Shown here: positions 35,706 through 46,682 of the stretch, piece after piece
Numbering within the stretch: the first letter of the stretch is position 1
Layout of the letters: the number at the start of each line of letters is the position of its first letter
Assembly: GCA_036250195.1 (NCBI GenBank)
Contig: JAVHZZ010000003.1
Span: 337,786,375-337,850,374, forward strand
Length of the DNA stretch: 64,000 nt
Source: Mixophyes australis
Lineage: Eukaryota; Chordata; Amphibia; Anura; Limnodynastidae
Direction of reading: 5' to 3'
The notes under the pieces: generated by a model
Databases searched by the model: none
Told to the model about the DNA's origin: nothing
The model's input: only the letters and a program-made list of their open reading frames with translations
Made by a program: the position numbers and the translations under genes

Positions 35706-36130
35706 AAATTGTACCAGATTTGACTCCCTGGGACCTTGCTGCTCCCACCCTTCTTTTTAACATATCCAAGATACCCCTGGGCTGTCTCCCAAACAATAAC
35801 TCAAAGGGACTAAACCCTGTTGAAGCTTGAGGTACCTCACGGATGGCAAACATCAAATAGGGAATAAGAGTGTCCCAATCTTTTTTTTTTCTTGAGCCAC
35901 TGCTTTCCTGAGCATGTGCTTTAATGTGCGGTTAAAGCGTTCCACCAAGCTATCTTTTTTTGTAGATGGTATACAGAGGTGTGAAGCATCGTAACCCCTA
36001 GCAACTGGCACATGTCCTTCATCAGTTTAGACATGAATGGAGTACCCTAATCTGTGAGAATTTCTTTGGGTATTGTCAAGCATGTAAACATCAATACAAG
36101 TTCCTTAGCTATGGTGCTGGACTTTATGTT

Positions 36131-36784
36131 TCATAGGGGAATTGCCTCTGGATACCTGGTTGCATAGTCAAGCACCACTAGTATATATTGGTGCCCACAT
36201 GCAGATTTTTCCAGTGGCCCCACAAGGTCCATAGCTATCCGTTCAAAGGGAACTTGTACTATTGGTATTGGAATGAGAGGTGCCCTGTACATGGGTTTGG
36301 GACAGGTTCTCTGACAAATGGGACAGGACCGGCAATACTTTTTCACTGCCATGTGTACACCGGGCCAGTAAAACCTAACCAGAACTCGTTCCCGTGTTTT
36401 ATCCTCCCCTAGGTGTCCCCCACAGACATGTTTATGTGCTGCTTTTAACACTAGGGTTACATGGACCTGAGGAACCATTAATTGTTCTACTTTATCCCCC
36501 TGTACAGTAGCAACTCTATACAGAAAATTATTTTTAACAATAAAATATGGTATACCTTCTGCAGGCTGGGCGGCTTTTGCTACCCCATTTACCTCAGTCA
36601 CACTTTTGAAGGCATGTTCCAAAGTGGCATCATTAAGTTGGTCTCGAGCAAAGTCCTGCAAAGGAAACAAAATTGGTATTGCGGACCAGTCCGTATCCTC
36701 ACTGACAGGCGGGGTGGGCTCATCTGCGACATCACCGGCCAATGCTAGTGTCACGGGCACTAGGAGTCTTGCCCAGGAATTCAC
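36131..36784 (-). pseudogene. Gypsy integrase N-terminal zinc finger and core start
   Basis: A 217-codon open stretch. The HHCC finger is visible as HKHVCGGHLGEDKT (about 117-130) and YCRSCPICQ (150-158). The core begins PFERIAMDLVGPL with the first catalytic Asp near residue 186, then VVLDYATRYPEAIP. A stop follows. The continuation at 36130-35706 is still recognisable (for example ILTD-stop-GTPFMS, a CAG to TAG change beside the second catalytic Asp, and FELLFGRQPRGIL) but carries stops and frameshifts. The first 20 residues may belong to the neighbouring repeat. Confidence 0.9.
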
Positions 36785-37140
36785 CAGATGACTGGGCTTG
36801 CCAGAGCGGTGAAGTTAACACAACGGTCCTCTGGTAGCAGGGTGACTAGCGGAACATGTATCACAGCAGATGGAGAGAGGATGCCAATAGAGAATAGGAA
36901 AGTCAGTGACTTGCAGCTATCTTGGTCAATGAGTCAGCGACTAGCTGCTGTTGTAGAAAGGCAGATTTGAACACAGAGATCAGGATGGACGTGAGCAGAT
37001 GCAGGAAGGTAGCAGGGAAGTCAGTGGTCTGCGTACAGCAAGTTGTACCACTGCTTATGGTGAGAAGACTTGTCCAGGTGCAGGTAGGTAGCGGGGAAGT
37101 CAGTGGTCTGCGTACAGCAAGTTGTACCACTGCTTATATT
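36751..37140. repeat. Unassigned repeat with 79-bp direct duplication
   Basis: Abuts the truncated gypsy element. The block GTCAGTGGTCTGCGTACAGC, with GCAGG(A/T)AGGTAGC before it and AAGTTGTACCACTGCTTAT after it, occurs twice, at about 37001 and 37080. It may be the 5' leader or LTR of another retroelement; I could not assign it. Confidence 0.5.
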
Positions 37141-38424
37141 TATCACTTTTCAGACATGTATTTATATTATCGGGCACAGTTGTTTATTTTCATTGCCCCT
37201 GGATATATTCTGGACAGTTCAACTTTTGGGGTTGTCCCTGTAGCTAGGACATTTGTCCTGACTACTGGGAATGTTGGGAAACTTGACCTGCTCACCATGG
37301 GCAGCAGTGTATGGGTATTTTTAGGGGAAGGGTATATGTAAATAGATCCATACAATGCATTTTCTGCAAAGCAAGGCTGGCAAGCTGTCAGTCACTCTCA
37401 TGGCAACCTTCTGCAGAAGACTGAAAAAGCAAGGTGGACATATTTAGTCAAGTATAAACACTCCAGTCAGGGGCAAACCCAGGATTTATAGAGGGGAGTT
37501 ACTGAATGCTTTTATGGGGAAGAATATTTAACAAGTATTGGGAGGTACTTCTACCGCCAAAAATACCTATTCTGTTATTACCATCACAAGAAAGTGGTAA
37601 CAGATTAATATAATTAAAAAGAATCTTTATTCTTTGAGTAAATCATTATTTTAATGATTGAAGGTTTTTAAATATTTGTACAATTTTTTTGTATTAAACG
37701 TAATCTACATCTGTGAAGTTCCAGATAATCAGGATGAGGTGATTTGAGAGTAGGGGAAGAGGGTTCTGGGCAACAGGCAGCCGCCCCAAGTGTGCACATC
37801 TGTGACTTGCTACGGAATAACTATTTATTGGACACTCCTCAAATACAAATACTCATAAAACAACATTTAAAATCACATATAGCTAAAAACAAATAATAGC
37901 CAAATATGATAGTTGCTTGATATATATATTGGGGAAATTTACTAATAAATTACTCCTGTGTTCAAACTGATTTTAGGGTACAACAACAAAAAATATGTAA
38001 GGTGGTATTGGTGACACTATGGGTGTCTAACACTGCTGATATAATTCAGATATTCGCCTCCTTGAAGTGGAACCTGCGTCTCTAGCTGAGACGTTATATT
38101 TCAGTACATCTACAAAGGATGATAGAAAGCAGGAGCAAGTGATGGACAGGAGCTTACAGAAGTGTAACAAGGTTATATGATAGTTCAGTACATCTGTAAG
38201 GAACGTATCCTATTAAAAAATACACTCGATCTCAAAGTAGGTGTATGACGGAGGCATATGATAAGCAAGAAATTCATGTGTCTGGGTCCACAGTAAAGGG
38301 GGTTCAGCCGTGGCCTCTTAGAAAGCGGAGCTGTGATCTGCACCAATACACCACATGGCCCATACCGTACAGAAGGGGGAGAGGTTAAAGGAGACCCTTA
38401 ACCCTTCGTCGTCGCTGTGAAGGT
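37141..38424. other. Intronic, nothing recognised
   Basis: AT-rich, no supported gene; a weak GGACATTTGTCCTGAC foldback relic at 37247-37263. Confidence 0.35.
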
Positions 38425-38772
38425 AGGCTATATACGGTGGCTAAGTGGTAAGCACTTCTGCCTTACAGCACTGCAGTCATGAGTTTAATTCCCGACCATG
38501 GCCTTATCTGTGAGAAGTTTGTATGTTCTCCTCGTGTTTGCGTGTGTTTCCTCCGGGTGCTCCAGTTTCCTCCCACACTCCAAAAACATACTAGTAGGTT
38601 AATTGGCTGCTAATAAATTGACCCTAGTCTCTCTCTCTGGCTGTGTCTGTGTGTGTGTCAGGAAATTTAGACTGTAAGCCCCAACGGGGCAGGGACTGAT
38701 GTGAGTGAGTTCTCTGTACAGCGCTGCGGAATTAGTGGCGCTATATAGATAAATGGTAATAATAATAATGAT
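38425..38772 (+). mobile_element. tRNA-derived SINE, near full length
   Basis: The head contains an A box TGGCTAAGTGG (38438-38448) and a B box-like GAGTTTAATTCCC (38481-38493). The body has GTTTCCTCCGGGTGCTCCAG, and the tail ends CAGCGCTGCGGAATTAGTGG then (AATAAT)n. The 3' tail resembles the L2 tail at 17890-17942, implying mobilisation by L2 machinery. Internal polymerase III promoter expected. Confidence 0.92.
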
Positions 38773-39265
38773 AGTCGCACCAATTTTATTGTAAAAGATA
38801 TAACAGAAATCCTACTGGTGGTCCGTGTCAAATGGTTTTGACCACAGGGAGAGTTTCCGGGCGACTGATATCCCCCCTAAGTGTGCGTCTGCAGTTACTT
38901 CACATATATTATTCAGCTCAGTAATACTCAGCATTTGATATATATTCATACTTACCAGCTATTCCTAATTTCCCTGGCAATGCCCTCATTTTTCAATAAC
39001 CAACTGCACATTAAACTACCTCTTTATAGCTATTAATAAAATTCAATTATTAGCATGTAGTTCTGTGTTCTATAGGCTTTATAGTTGTAATATGCATCAA
39101 GTAGAAGAGTTTAAAATGCAAAATTGAATGTTATAATCAAATTCAGTAAAAGTAACATCATGGTGATTGCATGCTCCATGTACTGGTGGAACATCAGCTA
39201 AATGTACCTGAAAACTGCTTTAAACTGCTGACAACTATGTATATTAATTTAAAATAGTGGCCTTA
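38773..39265. other. Intronic, nothing recognised
   Basis: No gene; a short GC-rich MITE left-end relic follows at 39266-39300 (CATACTTACCAACTTCTGCA). Confidence 0.4.
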
Positions 39266-39338
39266 CCTCATACTTACCAACTTCTGCATTCTCCCCTCTG
39301 GAGGGCAAGTCAACTGGCTAGAGCAGTAGGGGAGTGAC

Positions 39339-39695
39339 CAGGCACGGCGCTCCCATTAGGCAAGGTTAGGCACTTGCCTAGGGCGCCGGGCTCTGGAGGG
39401 CGCCACAAGAATGTAAATTACTTTAAAACTGTGCGGCGACCGCTGACCATACCCGTCACGGCCGCTGCACAGCATCAGATGCACGGGGAGGGGGGAAGAG
39501 GCTATTTTGTCACCTCCGCCGCCTCTCTGCTCCATCTCCTCCCCTCCACTCACTAGTGTCAGTGAGTGGAGGGGAGGAGACGGAGCAGAGAGGCGGCGGT
39601 GGTGTGACAAGGTAAGGAAAGACGGGGTGAGGGGGGAGTAGGGCGCCGATTTTTTCAAAATGCCTAGGGCGCCATGGACCCTAGCACCGGCCCTG
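39339..39695. mobile_element. hAT-like repeat with CAGGGCCGGYGCT ends, TSD GGRGTGAC
   Basis: Left CAGGCACGGCGCTCCCATTA and right CTAGCACCGGCCCTG are inverted ends. Flanks GGAGTGAC (39331-39338) and GGGGTGAC (39696-39703) match at 7 of 8. An internal foldback CCTCCACTCACTAGTGTCAGTGAGTGGAGG (written here as its two arms CCTCCACTCAC and GTGAGTGGAGG) is present. Confidence 0.8.
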
Positions 39696-39713
39696 GGGGT
39701 GACACACCAAATT

Positions 39714-40028
39714 CATACTTGCCAACTTTCTAAAGTTGGCTTCCGGGAGCCTGCTGGGGGAGGTGGGCGTGATGGGGAGTCGGGGCTCCAAAATTTGCGT
39801 CATTTTGGACCCGCCCCCGTGATGTAATGACGCAAACGCCTCATTTTACAGCAGGGGGCGGGGCCAAATGCCAGCATTCCCGGTGAATAGCGGTGTTTTG
39901 GACCTAATTCTGCCCACTTCACTAGGAAGTGGGCAGATCCGGGAGATTGCCACACTCTCCCGAGAGTCCGTGAGACTCTCGCAAAATGCGGGAGTCTCCC
40001 GGACATTCCGGGAGAGTTGGCAAGTAGG
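39714..40028. mobile_element. GC-rich hAT-type MITE, 315 bp, TSD ACCAAATT
   Basis: Starts CATACTTGCCAACTTTC and ends GGGAGAGTTGGCAAGTAGG. Exact 8-bp flanks ACCAAATT at 39706-39713 and 40029-40036. Contains two GGCCCCGCCC-type boxes. Confidence 0.92.
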
Positions 40029-40182
40029 ACCAAATTGCATCATTCAATCCTCCCCCCATGAAGAGACAAACCCCCATTAGCTCATCAACTCAAAACACAA
40101 AATGAAAGACCGTCTCACTGTCTACAGCAGTACCCCTACTAGTCATGTCATCTGCAAATGAAAGCATTAAGAGGAGTATATT

Positions 40183-40751
40183 GGGCAGTATGGTGGCATG
40201 GTGGCTACATTGCTGCCTCACTGTGCTTGTGCTCGATTCCAACCAGGGCCATATCTGCATGTTGTCTCTGTATTTGCGTGGGTTTCCGGTGATCCGAGTT
40301 TCCTCCTACACACGACATACTCATACTTGCCAACTCTCCCGAAATGTCCGGGAGACTCCCGAAATTCGGTTCAGTCTCCTGGGCTCGTTGGCATTTCTCC
40401 CGCATCCTGGATTTCACCGAGAATCGCGTCAAATGACGCGATTCTCGGTGATTGACGCCATTTTGGAGGGCGGGAGGGGGCGGGACTAGGTCAATCACGT
40501 CATTTTGGCCCCGCCCTCCGTGACATAAATTACGTTTCCGCGGGGGGCGGGACCAAAATGACACATTTGGCCTTGTCCCGCCCCCTCCCGCCCTCCAGTC
40601 ACGCCCGGAAACTTGTTTCCGAGAGTTGGCAAGTATGGACATACTGTTAGGTTAATTTGCTTCTGACAAAATTAACCCTAGTGTGCATGTGTTCCGTTTG
40701 GTAAGGAATATGAACTGTAAGCTCCGCTGGGACAGGGACTGATGTGAATGA
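40183..40751 (+). mobile_element. tRNA-derived SINE split by a MITE
   Basis: SINE head GGGCAGTATGGTGGC, B box GCTCGATTCC, and body up to CCTCCTACACACGACATACT; it resumes with GACATACTGTTAGGTTAATT and ends near GGGACAGGGACTGATGTGAA. The insertion occupies 40322-40637 and duplicates GACATACT. Confidence 0.88.
40322..40637. mobile_element. GC-rich hAT-type MITE, 316 bp, TSD GACATACT
   Basis: CATACTTGCCAACTCTCCCG to CGAGAGTTGGCAAGTATG. Exact duplication GACATACT at 40314-40321 and 40638-40645, and the SINE on both sides is continuous when the insert is removed. Foldback GAATCGCGTCAAATGACGCG near the centre. Confidence 0.95.
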
Positions 40752-42563
40752 TTACATTTTCTCACTCTTGGGGCAAGGCTACGATAGCCGGACAGTTTTC
40801 AATAGAAACGTACAGAATGCATTCTTCAACATCCTGCGTTTAACCCTTTTTTATTTTGTACAAAATATTAGGGCTAAAAATGCATTTCATAACATGGGGT
40901 CCTGAGGGGGATAGAACCAAAGGATCACACTACTTATAACCTCAAAGTCATTATTCAGGTATCACTGCTTAACTGTTATAAGTAACATACCCAAAGCAAG
41001 ATCGAACCTCCAAAACTATACATTTCCCAACAAACCACTGCCATCTGTTTGCAACTAACAAATAACCTCAAACCAATGTAATTCAAACTAAAAGCAAACA
41101 AATAGTAAAAATGAAAAACATATTGCAATTGCTGTGTGCTATTTTAGGCATTAGTGGAGAAACAATGCCAATACAAGCAGATTGTAAAAAGAAAACGCAT
41201 ATTACATGTTTGCCAACAGAGCCTATGGTAGGGTCCTGGGAGCCTTAGTTGTCTGCCATACACAGTGACATGATGTCACTCATTTAGTGTTTAAGGCCCC
41301 CCCCGACATTTTGGCACTCTTGTCAACTGCCTTCATTCGCCTAACAGTAGCATCGGACCTGTTCATCAATATAGTGCTATTTACATATTGAGAATTTCCA
41401 TGAGTGATGTTATATTAAATGAAAAAATGTGTGTTCATTGGTGGCTTTTGTTATTAGTTACTATTACTGCTGTGTTGTTTTGTTTTTATTACTGTAAACA
41501 ATTATAATATTAAGAGCTGCACAAGAAACAATAGACAATTGCGGAATATCAATGCTTTGTATAGTGTAAGGATATTAATTATGTACTGTAAGTGGCAATA
41601 TTGTATGGGGATATAATGTACAGGGAGTCGAGGTGACCAAACATTTCTTCCTTGTATTTATTTAGTTTCAGTCTTTTGAGTTGTTAAAAAATCCAAAATA
41701 TACATAGTGTCTGGTTACAACTATGCACCTAGCATTGACCACATAACCCCTGCAATGTCATAGGTGCAATAGTGACCAGCAAGTCATCTATTAGAGCAGA
41801 GCCACAGGGAATGCACGCACTTGCTAAACTGATACGTACTAAAGGAATTAATGTCAAACTGTAACATATACAGTGAACTTGAGAGTTGTTACCAATGGAT
41901 TTTTCAAATGCAATGTACAACTTTCTTATATTGAGTATTGTTGATTTAAAAAAAAAAAAAAAAAAACATTTAAAAAGCAAACAGTCAACTTTTTATCTAG
42001 CTTTTACAGTACTTTAGCACACACTATCACACAAAAAGATAAGTAATGGAAATTTTTAACTATTTCAAATGCAATCTTCAGTTTGCCATTAAAGCCTTAA
42101 AGCAAGATCAAGAGATGTGGGTTAGTTAAAACTTAATATAGAATAAATAAAGCATGAATTATTTATGAGTTAGTCTGAATTTTACATGTTTTTACATGGT
42201 TTGGTCTGTTATGAAATAAAACTTTTCAAATAACCATCAAAGGTAAACAGATCTCTTATACCCCAATTTTCCAAATGTATTTTCTGTTGTCACCCATTGA
42301 TTTGTGTATCTATGGTCTACATAATTTTGATAACTGCTATGCATCCTGTGCATTATATTATGTTTACTAACATATGATCCAAAAAAAAATCATTGTAAAA
42401 TTTAGGGGGGTCATCAGGAACCTCTGTGATACACTGAATATCCCCACCCTTGTTTTATGCTTGTACTGTCAGTAGTAATAACTTTTCATTCAGGTATTTT
42501 AAAAATCAGTTATTAGGGTACTCACAAATAATAAAAACAGAAGTGCTGTAAGATAGCATAGTT
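40752..42563. other. Intronic, nothing recognised
   Basis: AT-rich with an A22-type homopolymer near 41947-41967. No gene or defined repeat. Confidence 0.4.
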
Positions 42564-42711
42564 CAGTGTTGACTGACCTGTGACACTTCAGGTGTTTGGG
42601 AAACTACAAGTCCCAGCATGCTTTGCCAATATATAGCAGCTTATTGCTGGAAGGGTATGCTGGGACTTGTGGTTTCACAACCCCTGGAGTGTCACAGGTT
42701 AGCCAACACTG
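42564..42711. mobile_element. hAT MITE, 148 bp, TSD GCATAGTT
   Basis: CAGTGTTGACTGACCTGTGA to CACAGGTTAGCCAACACTG, inner ACTACAAGTCCCAGCATGC and its inverted partner. Exact flanks GCATAGTT at 42556-42563 and 42712-42719. A partial relative is at 44370-44430. Confidence 0.93.
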
Positions 42712-42719
42712 GCATAGTT

Positions 42720-43742
42720 TCATATTGTAGTTATTTGTGTTTTTTAGTGGGTTCTGTGTGAATTTGTGTGTTAAGGTTATGACTCAAGCAGAATGTCAAT
42801 TTAAGTATACCTCACTGGGCATTTGAAATGTCAGTAGTTATTTTACATGTACTACATTGGAGACAGAGAAGTGTCTGAGACACTGAAAGTTGTAGTGCAG
42901 TATTGTATATAGAAATTATGCAGGTGGGTTCCAGAAAAGCTGTCACATTGTATAAACAACCACCTGTTTGCTGTACTAAGACTGCATCCAGCAATGACCA
43001 AGTGCAATTTAAAGATCCCTTGTGTCTTTGCTTAGCTAGTCTGTAATCCATTTTAATGACAGCATGCATAGTAACAGGTAACAGGTAATAAAGCAGATGA
43101 GGTGACAGTTGTCAGTGCATGTACTCGATGGATGTGCTTTAAGTAAACGTCAAACATTGACCCTCCATGGAGGTCTCTTGTCACTTGGCTCCTGAACCCC
43201 TTTAAAGAAAAGGAAGCAACGATTTCCTGTACCCACTTGCACTTGTCATTGCTTCCATGAGACAAGATGCCTTATTCAGTGTGGGCTGTAGAAATCTTAC
43301 ACTCTATGGAGTAATATTTATATCCTCCTTTGAGTCATCTTGTTGGAAAAAAAAACCAAAGGGATCGTTTCTGTACTTGAATCACTCATGTTTAACCCTT
43401 TTATGCTTCAATGGTGACCATGCTATATTGACCGTCCCTAGAGCTACATATATCAGTCACGTCAACCTGACTTTTCCTCTACAGCAAGTCAAGCACATTA
43501 CATTGTCACCAGCTGTTACTGGAAGCAGCCCATTCATTTCCTCTAAACTGATCCCTTTAAACTCCATAATTACCCGCTTGCCCACCACACTGATCGCAGT
43601 GCATGCTATGCAGAGACACATGGTGCCATGCCCACTACCTGACACAGGTGAGTGGAGAAGGGGTTAACAGCGTGGAGCTGTCACCCACACACAGGAATAC
43701 ATAGATGACACTGATCACACAGCACAAGTGACACAGAGCCGT
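42720..43742. other. Start of PLCB1 intron 1, nothing recognised
   Basis: No repeat or gene identified between the MITE and exon 1. Confidence 0.4.
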
Positions 43743-43748
43743 ACTTAC

Positions 43749-43847
43749 ATCATCCCATTTGATACACTTGGATCCTCTCTTCAAGGTGTCAGAGACGCAG
43801 ACACGTTTGAGCTGCAGAGCATGGACCCCTGGCTGTGCCCCAGCCAT
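43749..43847 (-). CDS. PLCB1: Phospholipase C beta 1, exon 1 coding part
   Basis: On the minus strand an ATG (43847-43845) in good context (GGACATGG, purine at -3, G at +4) opens 33 codons that end exactly at a consensus GTAAGT donor (43748-43743). The peptide begins [14 protein letters not shown], continues [12 protein letters not shown] and ends KWDD, matching the start of vertebrate PLC-beta1. PLC-beta3 shares the first residues but diverges after position 14, so beta1 is favoured. This is the beginning of the PH domain. There is no upstream in-frame ATG; the open frame only extends upstream from a GTG. Exon 2 lies 17.66 kb away at 26013-26090 and continues in phase 0. Confidence 0.95.
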
Positions 43848-43857
43848 GTCCACACAT
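43789..43857 (-). other. Overlapping upstream ORF of PLCB1
   Basis: An ATG at 43857-43855, 10 bases upstream of the PLCB1 start and in another frame, opens 22 codons and stops inside exon 1 at 43789. Its context is weak (T at -3, T at +4), so most ribosomes should pass it. It could modestly tune translation. Confidence 0.6.
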
Positions 43858-44160
43858 TTATGCTTCCACACGCAAAAGGCAAGGAAATAAAACACGAGGT
43901 GGAGGGAGACAATTCCAGGTCAGTCCGTGGGTTGTGAATGAGAAAGGCTGGGTGGAAATGTCAGCTGTGGGATGCACAGCTGATAATAAGAAAGGAAGCG
44001 CAGCTGACAGTAGACAGACTGAGCCGTGGAGATAGCCGGCAGCAGCAACACTGTGTTCACAGTTCTGCCTACTCCTCCAGCTGCCTCCTCCTACTCCTCC
44101 AGCTAGAACCATTCAGCACTTCGCCCCCTTTGCCATGCACAGATGAGAGCAAGAAAGCAT
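43848..44160 (-). promoter_or_regulatory. PLCB1 5' UTR and probable core promoter region
   Basis: The 300 bp upstream of the start codon are less AT-rich than the introns and free of recognised repeats. They contain purine-rich direct repeats GGAGGAGTAGGAGGAGGCAG (minus strand, 44078-44105) and CAGCTG E-boxes. No TATA box at a convincing place. An 84-codon frame starting at 44112 would be a second upstream ORF if transcription starts to its right. The transcription start cannot be fixed from sequence. Confidence 0.5.
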
Positions 44161-44369
44161 ACACATGCATATGCATACGCCTTGTGTCCTTCCCTGCAAT
44201 CACAGCAAGCCAACTTTATAATTAGGCTGGCATGACTTACGGAACAGCGCCACCTAGAGGGGAATGAGTCAAGCTGCACACAAGCCGATCATTATATGAC
44301 CGTAGCAGCGCACTGAATTATCAGTGCAAAGCTTATATAGCACCAATTCCCAAAATCAAACACCAGGCT

Positions 44370-44430
44370 TAGGCTACCTGTAGCATTCCAGATGCCGAAC
44401 AACTACAGATCCCAGCATGCCATGCCAGCT
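44370..44430. mobile_element. hAT MITE relic
   Basis: ACTACAGATCCCAGCATGCC and the preceding CCTGTAGCATTCCAGATG resemble the left half of the MITE at 42564-42711. Confidence 0.5.
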
Positions 44431-44660
44431 GCAGACTGAGGTGCACCTACAATTCGTGCAAATATACTACAAAATAAACGCAATAAAGAAATTTGAAATG
44501 AACAAGATTCAAATGTTATCTTAGTATTATTCAAGAAGTTAAACAAACAGTACTTTAGGAGAAACTGGGGAAAGTTAAACTTATGATTGAATATGTATAT
44601 ATAGGCAATGCGTTGACATTTTCAGTTTTTCAACCAAGCCCATTGAAGCGTTACAGTCTT

Positions 44661-44994
44661 CATCATCATCATTTATTTATATAGCGCCACTAGTTCCGCA
44701 GCACTGTACAGAGAACTCATTCACATCAGTCCCTGCCCCATTGGAGCTTACAGTCTAAATTTCCTAACACACACAGACAGACCTAGAGAGAGACTAGGGT
44801 CAATTTGATAGCAGCCAATTAACCTACCAGTATGTTTTTGGATTGTGGGAGAAAACCGGAGCACCTGGAGGAAACCCACACAAACATAGGGAGAACATAC
44901 AAACTCCACACAGATAAGGCCATGGTTGGGAATTGAACTCATGACCCCAGTGCTGTGAGGCAGAAGTGCTAACCACTTAGCCACAGTGCTGCCC
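44661..44994 (-). mobile_element. tRNA-derived SINE, near full length
   Basis: On the minus strand: head with A box TGGCTAAGTGGTTAGC, B box GAGTTCAATTCCC, body, and tail GCAGTGCTGCGGAACTAGTG-type sequence followed by (GATGAT)n at 44661-44670. The most complete copy in the window. Confidence 0.92.
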
Positions 44995-46682
44995 CTTGCC
45001 AAACACAAGGCACAATAAGGGCACAAAACCATCTGACGAAATTGTCAAATGCACTGCCCATCCATTAATCACCAAAGAGATGCAGTCACAGAAAATGCTG
45101 GTGACCCACAAATTTGTGTTATGCCATTCAATCTCAAAACACACCGACTGCTGGTAAAATGGGGAATATGGTGAGGAATAGTGCTAAAGGCACAGCCTAC
45201 TATCACATTTGTACCAATTCCTAATTAAGCTTTCATGTTTTTTCTCACATTGACCTTCATGTACATGTCATATAACTCTAAAAAGTAAGGGGACATCTGG
45301 GCTGCCTTCCTTTTTCTTCTTTTTAAATACATTGCTTTATGCTGAAATACTTATACTTTTCAGAATGTCTGCATCATGGATGGGCAGCAAGCGGCCTTAG
45401 AGCCGCATGCGGCCCTCCGAGCCTTCGCCTGTGGCCCCTGGCTCTCCTTCTTTGATTAAATGCATTGTTTTAACCTATTACAGAGATTAAGTGTAAACAG
45501 GTGCCCCTTTTGAAGGTTATAAGGCTGCCCTTTTGGCCCGTAAATTGCATTGAGTTGACTGGTCTAGATGGAGCAAGTGACATAATATAGCTGAGTAAAG
45601 TGTGGCCTTCTGCCACTTCCGAGGTAATGCAGTTTTATTGTGGTACCCTCACTTTGGCTGCAAGCCAATACGACAGGATTTAAAGAAAGCTAAAAAATAA
45701 TTATTTGAACCCCCCCCCCCCCCCACACAATTTAATCCCCCACTCTCAGAAAGAATAAGGTTGAAAATAACTAAGGACTAGGTACAGTGTATTGCTTGCA
45801 TATACTAGGAAAATGTGGCTAACTGGGACTGTCACAGTTACTTTAGAGGTAGGAAATGATGTACTGACCAAGCACACTGACATACATATATAATCATACA
45901 AATGGTGGTCTCCTCCCTATATGTTTATACTTTCTTTCCCTGCTAATTGCATACAATGTGAAACGTGAGAGGCTTGAACTAATGGAAGGCAGATTACAAT
46001 CAAAGTCCAATGGTTGTGAAAAATATAGAATTGTTGATGTTACGTATATAAATACATTCCGAATGTCTCTAATTTGAATTCAACCCACAGTACTTGAACA
46101 CATGTCTCTTGTTCCACACCATATTAGTACAGCAAGCCCATAGTGTGCTACCTCCTGCTTGTTCCCTCTCATTATATGAAACTCCAATGGCTCATTCACT
46201 TCTCTGTACATATATATTCCAAATGTGTTGCACAATCTGCCTAAAACAAGCCTATAAAATAGCTGGAAGCTGATCCAACACATGCATGATAAGCCCGAGT
46301 GTTTTTCTAATGTGAAACAGATTGTAAATTGGTAATGACTGGTTATAAAGCTGTAAGAAGTGAATGCATGGAGCGTCCCACACTGCAATGTTATCACGTC
46401 TGCTAGCAAGACAACAATTATGTAATATATGGCACATGAAAGGGGTGTTTATCAGTCTCAAAACTTGCAGAGACTGCACCACAATAAAGGTGAATGTCAT
46501 CTATAAGCTATATTTTCCCAATAACTGTTCCACTCACCCATGGAGGTTCCTTGCTTGGGACCCTCTTGTTTCAGCAGAAAAAACATATATTACCCTGAGT
46601 CTAGTAGAAGTAAACATAACAGGTGCCTGCAGGGGTGATTATCTCCTGAAGTTTGCGACTCCACTTAACCATTTCACCATAT
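44995..46682. other. Upstream flank with one MITE relic
   Basis: Around 45373-45560 a hAT-MITE-like sequence with AGCCGCATGCGGCCCTCCGA is recognisable. Poly-C run at 45711-45724. No gene. Confidence 0.4.

Larger units (their letters stand above)
33432..36750 (-). mobile_element. Ty3/gypsy LTR retrotransposon, 5'-truncated, IN before RT
   Basis: Order on the minus strand is integrase zinc finger and core start (36784-36131), integrase C-terminal and reverse transcriptase (35705-34473), RNase H (about 34430-33916), polypurine tract, LTR. Ty3/gypsy normally has integrase last; this copia-like order is known for the Gmr1-type group of deuterostome gypsy elements. Gag and protease are missing. 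The junction with unrelated sequence is near 36735-36750. Multiple frameshifts and stops make it inactive. Confidence 0.88.
26091..43748 (-). other. PLCB1: PLCB1 intron 1 (17,658 bp)
   Basis: Bounded by a consensus GTAAGT donor at 43748-43743 and an AG acceptor at 26092-26091. It holds MITEs, a hAT deletion derivative, SINEs and a truncated gypsy element, described separately. A long first intron is common for PLC-beta genes. Confidence 0.9.

Noticed and set aside
43257..43667. 136-codon frame on the plus strand near PLCB1 exon 1
   Set aside because: Antisense to the start of intron 1, no family resemblance, no upstream signal; chance open frame in less AT-rich sequence.
43858..43895. N-terminally extended PLCB1 frame starting at 43895
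   Set aside because: The frame is open upstream, but the first codon there is GTG; the first ATG in frame is at 43847, which matches the known protein start.
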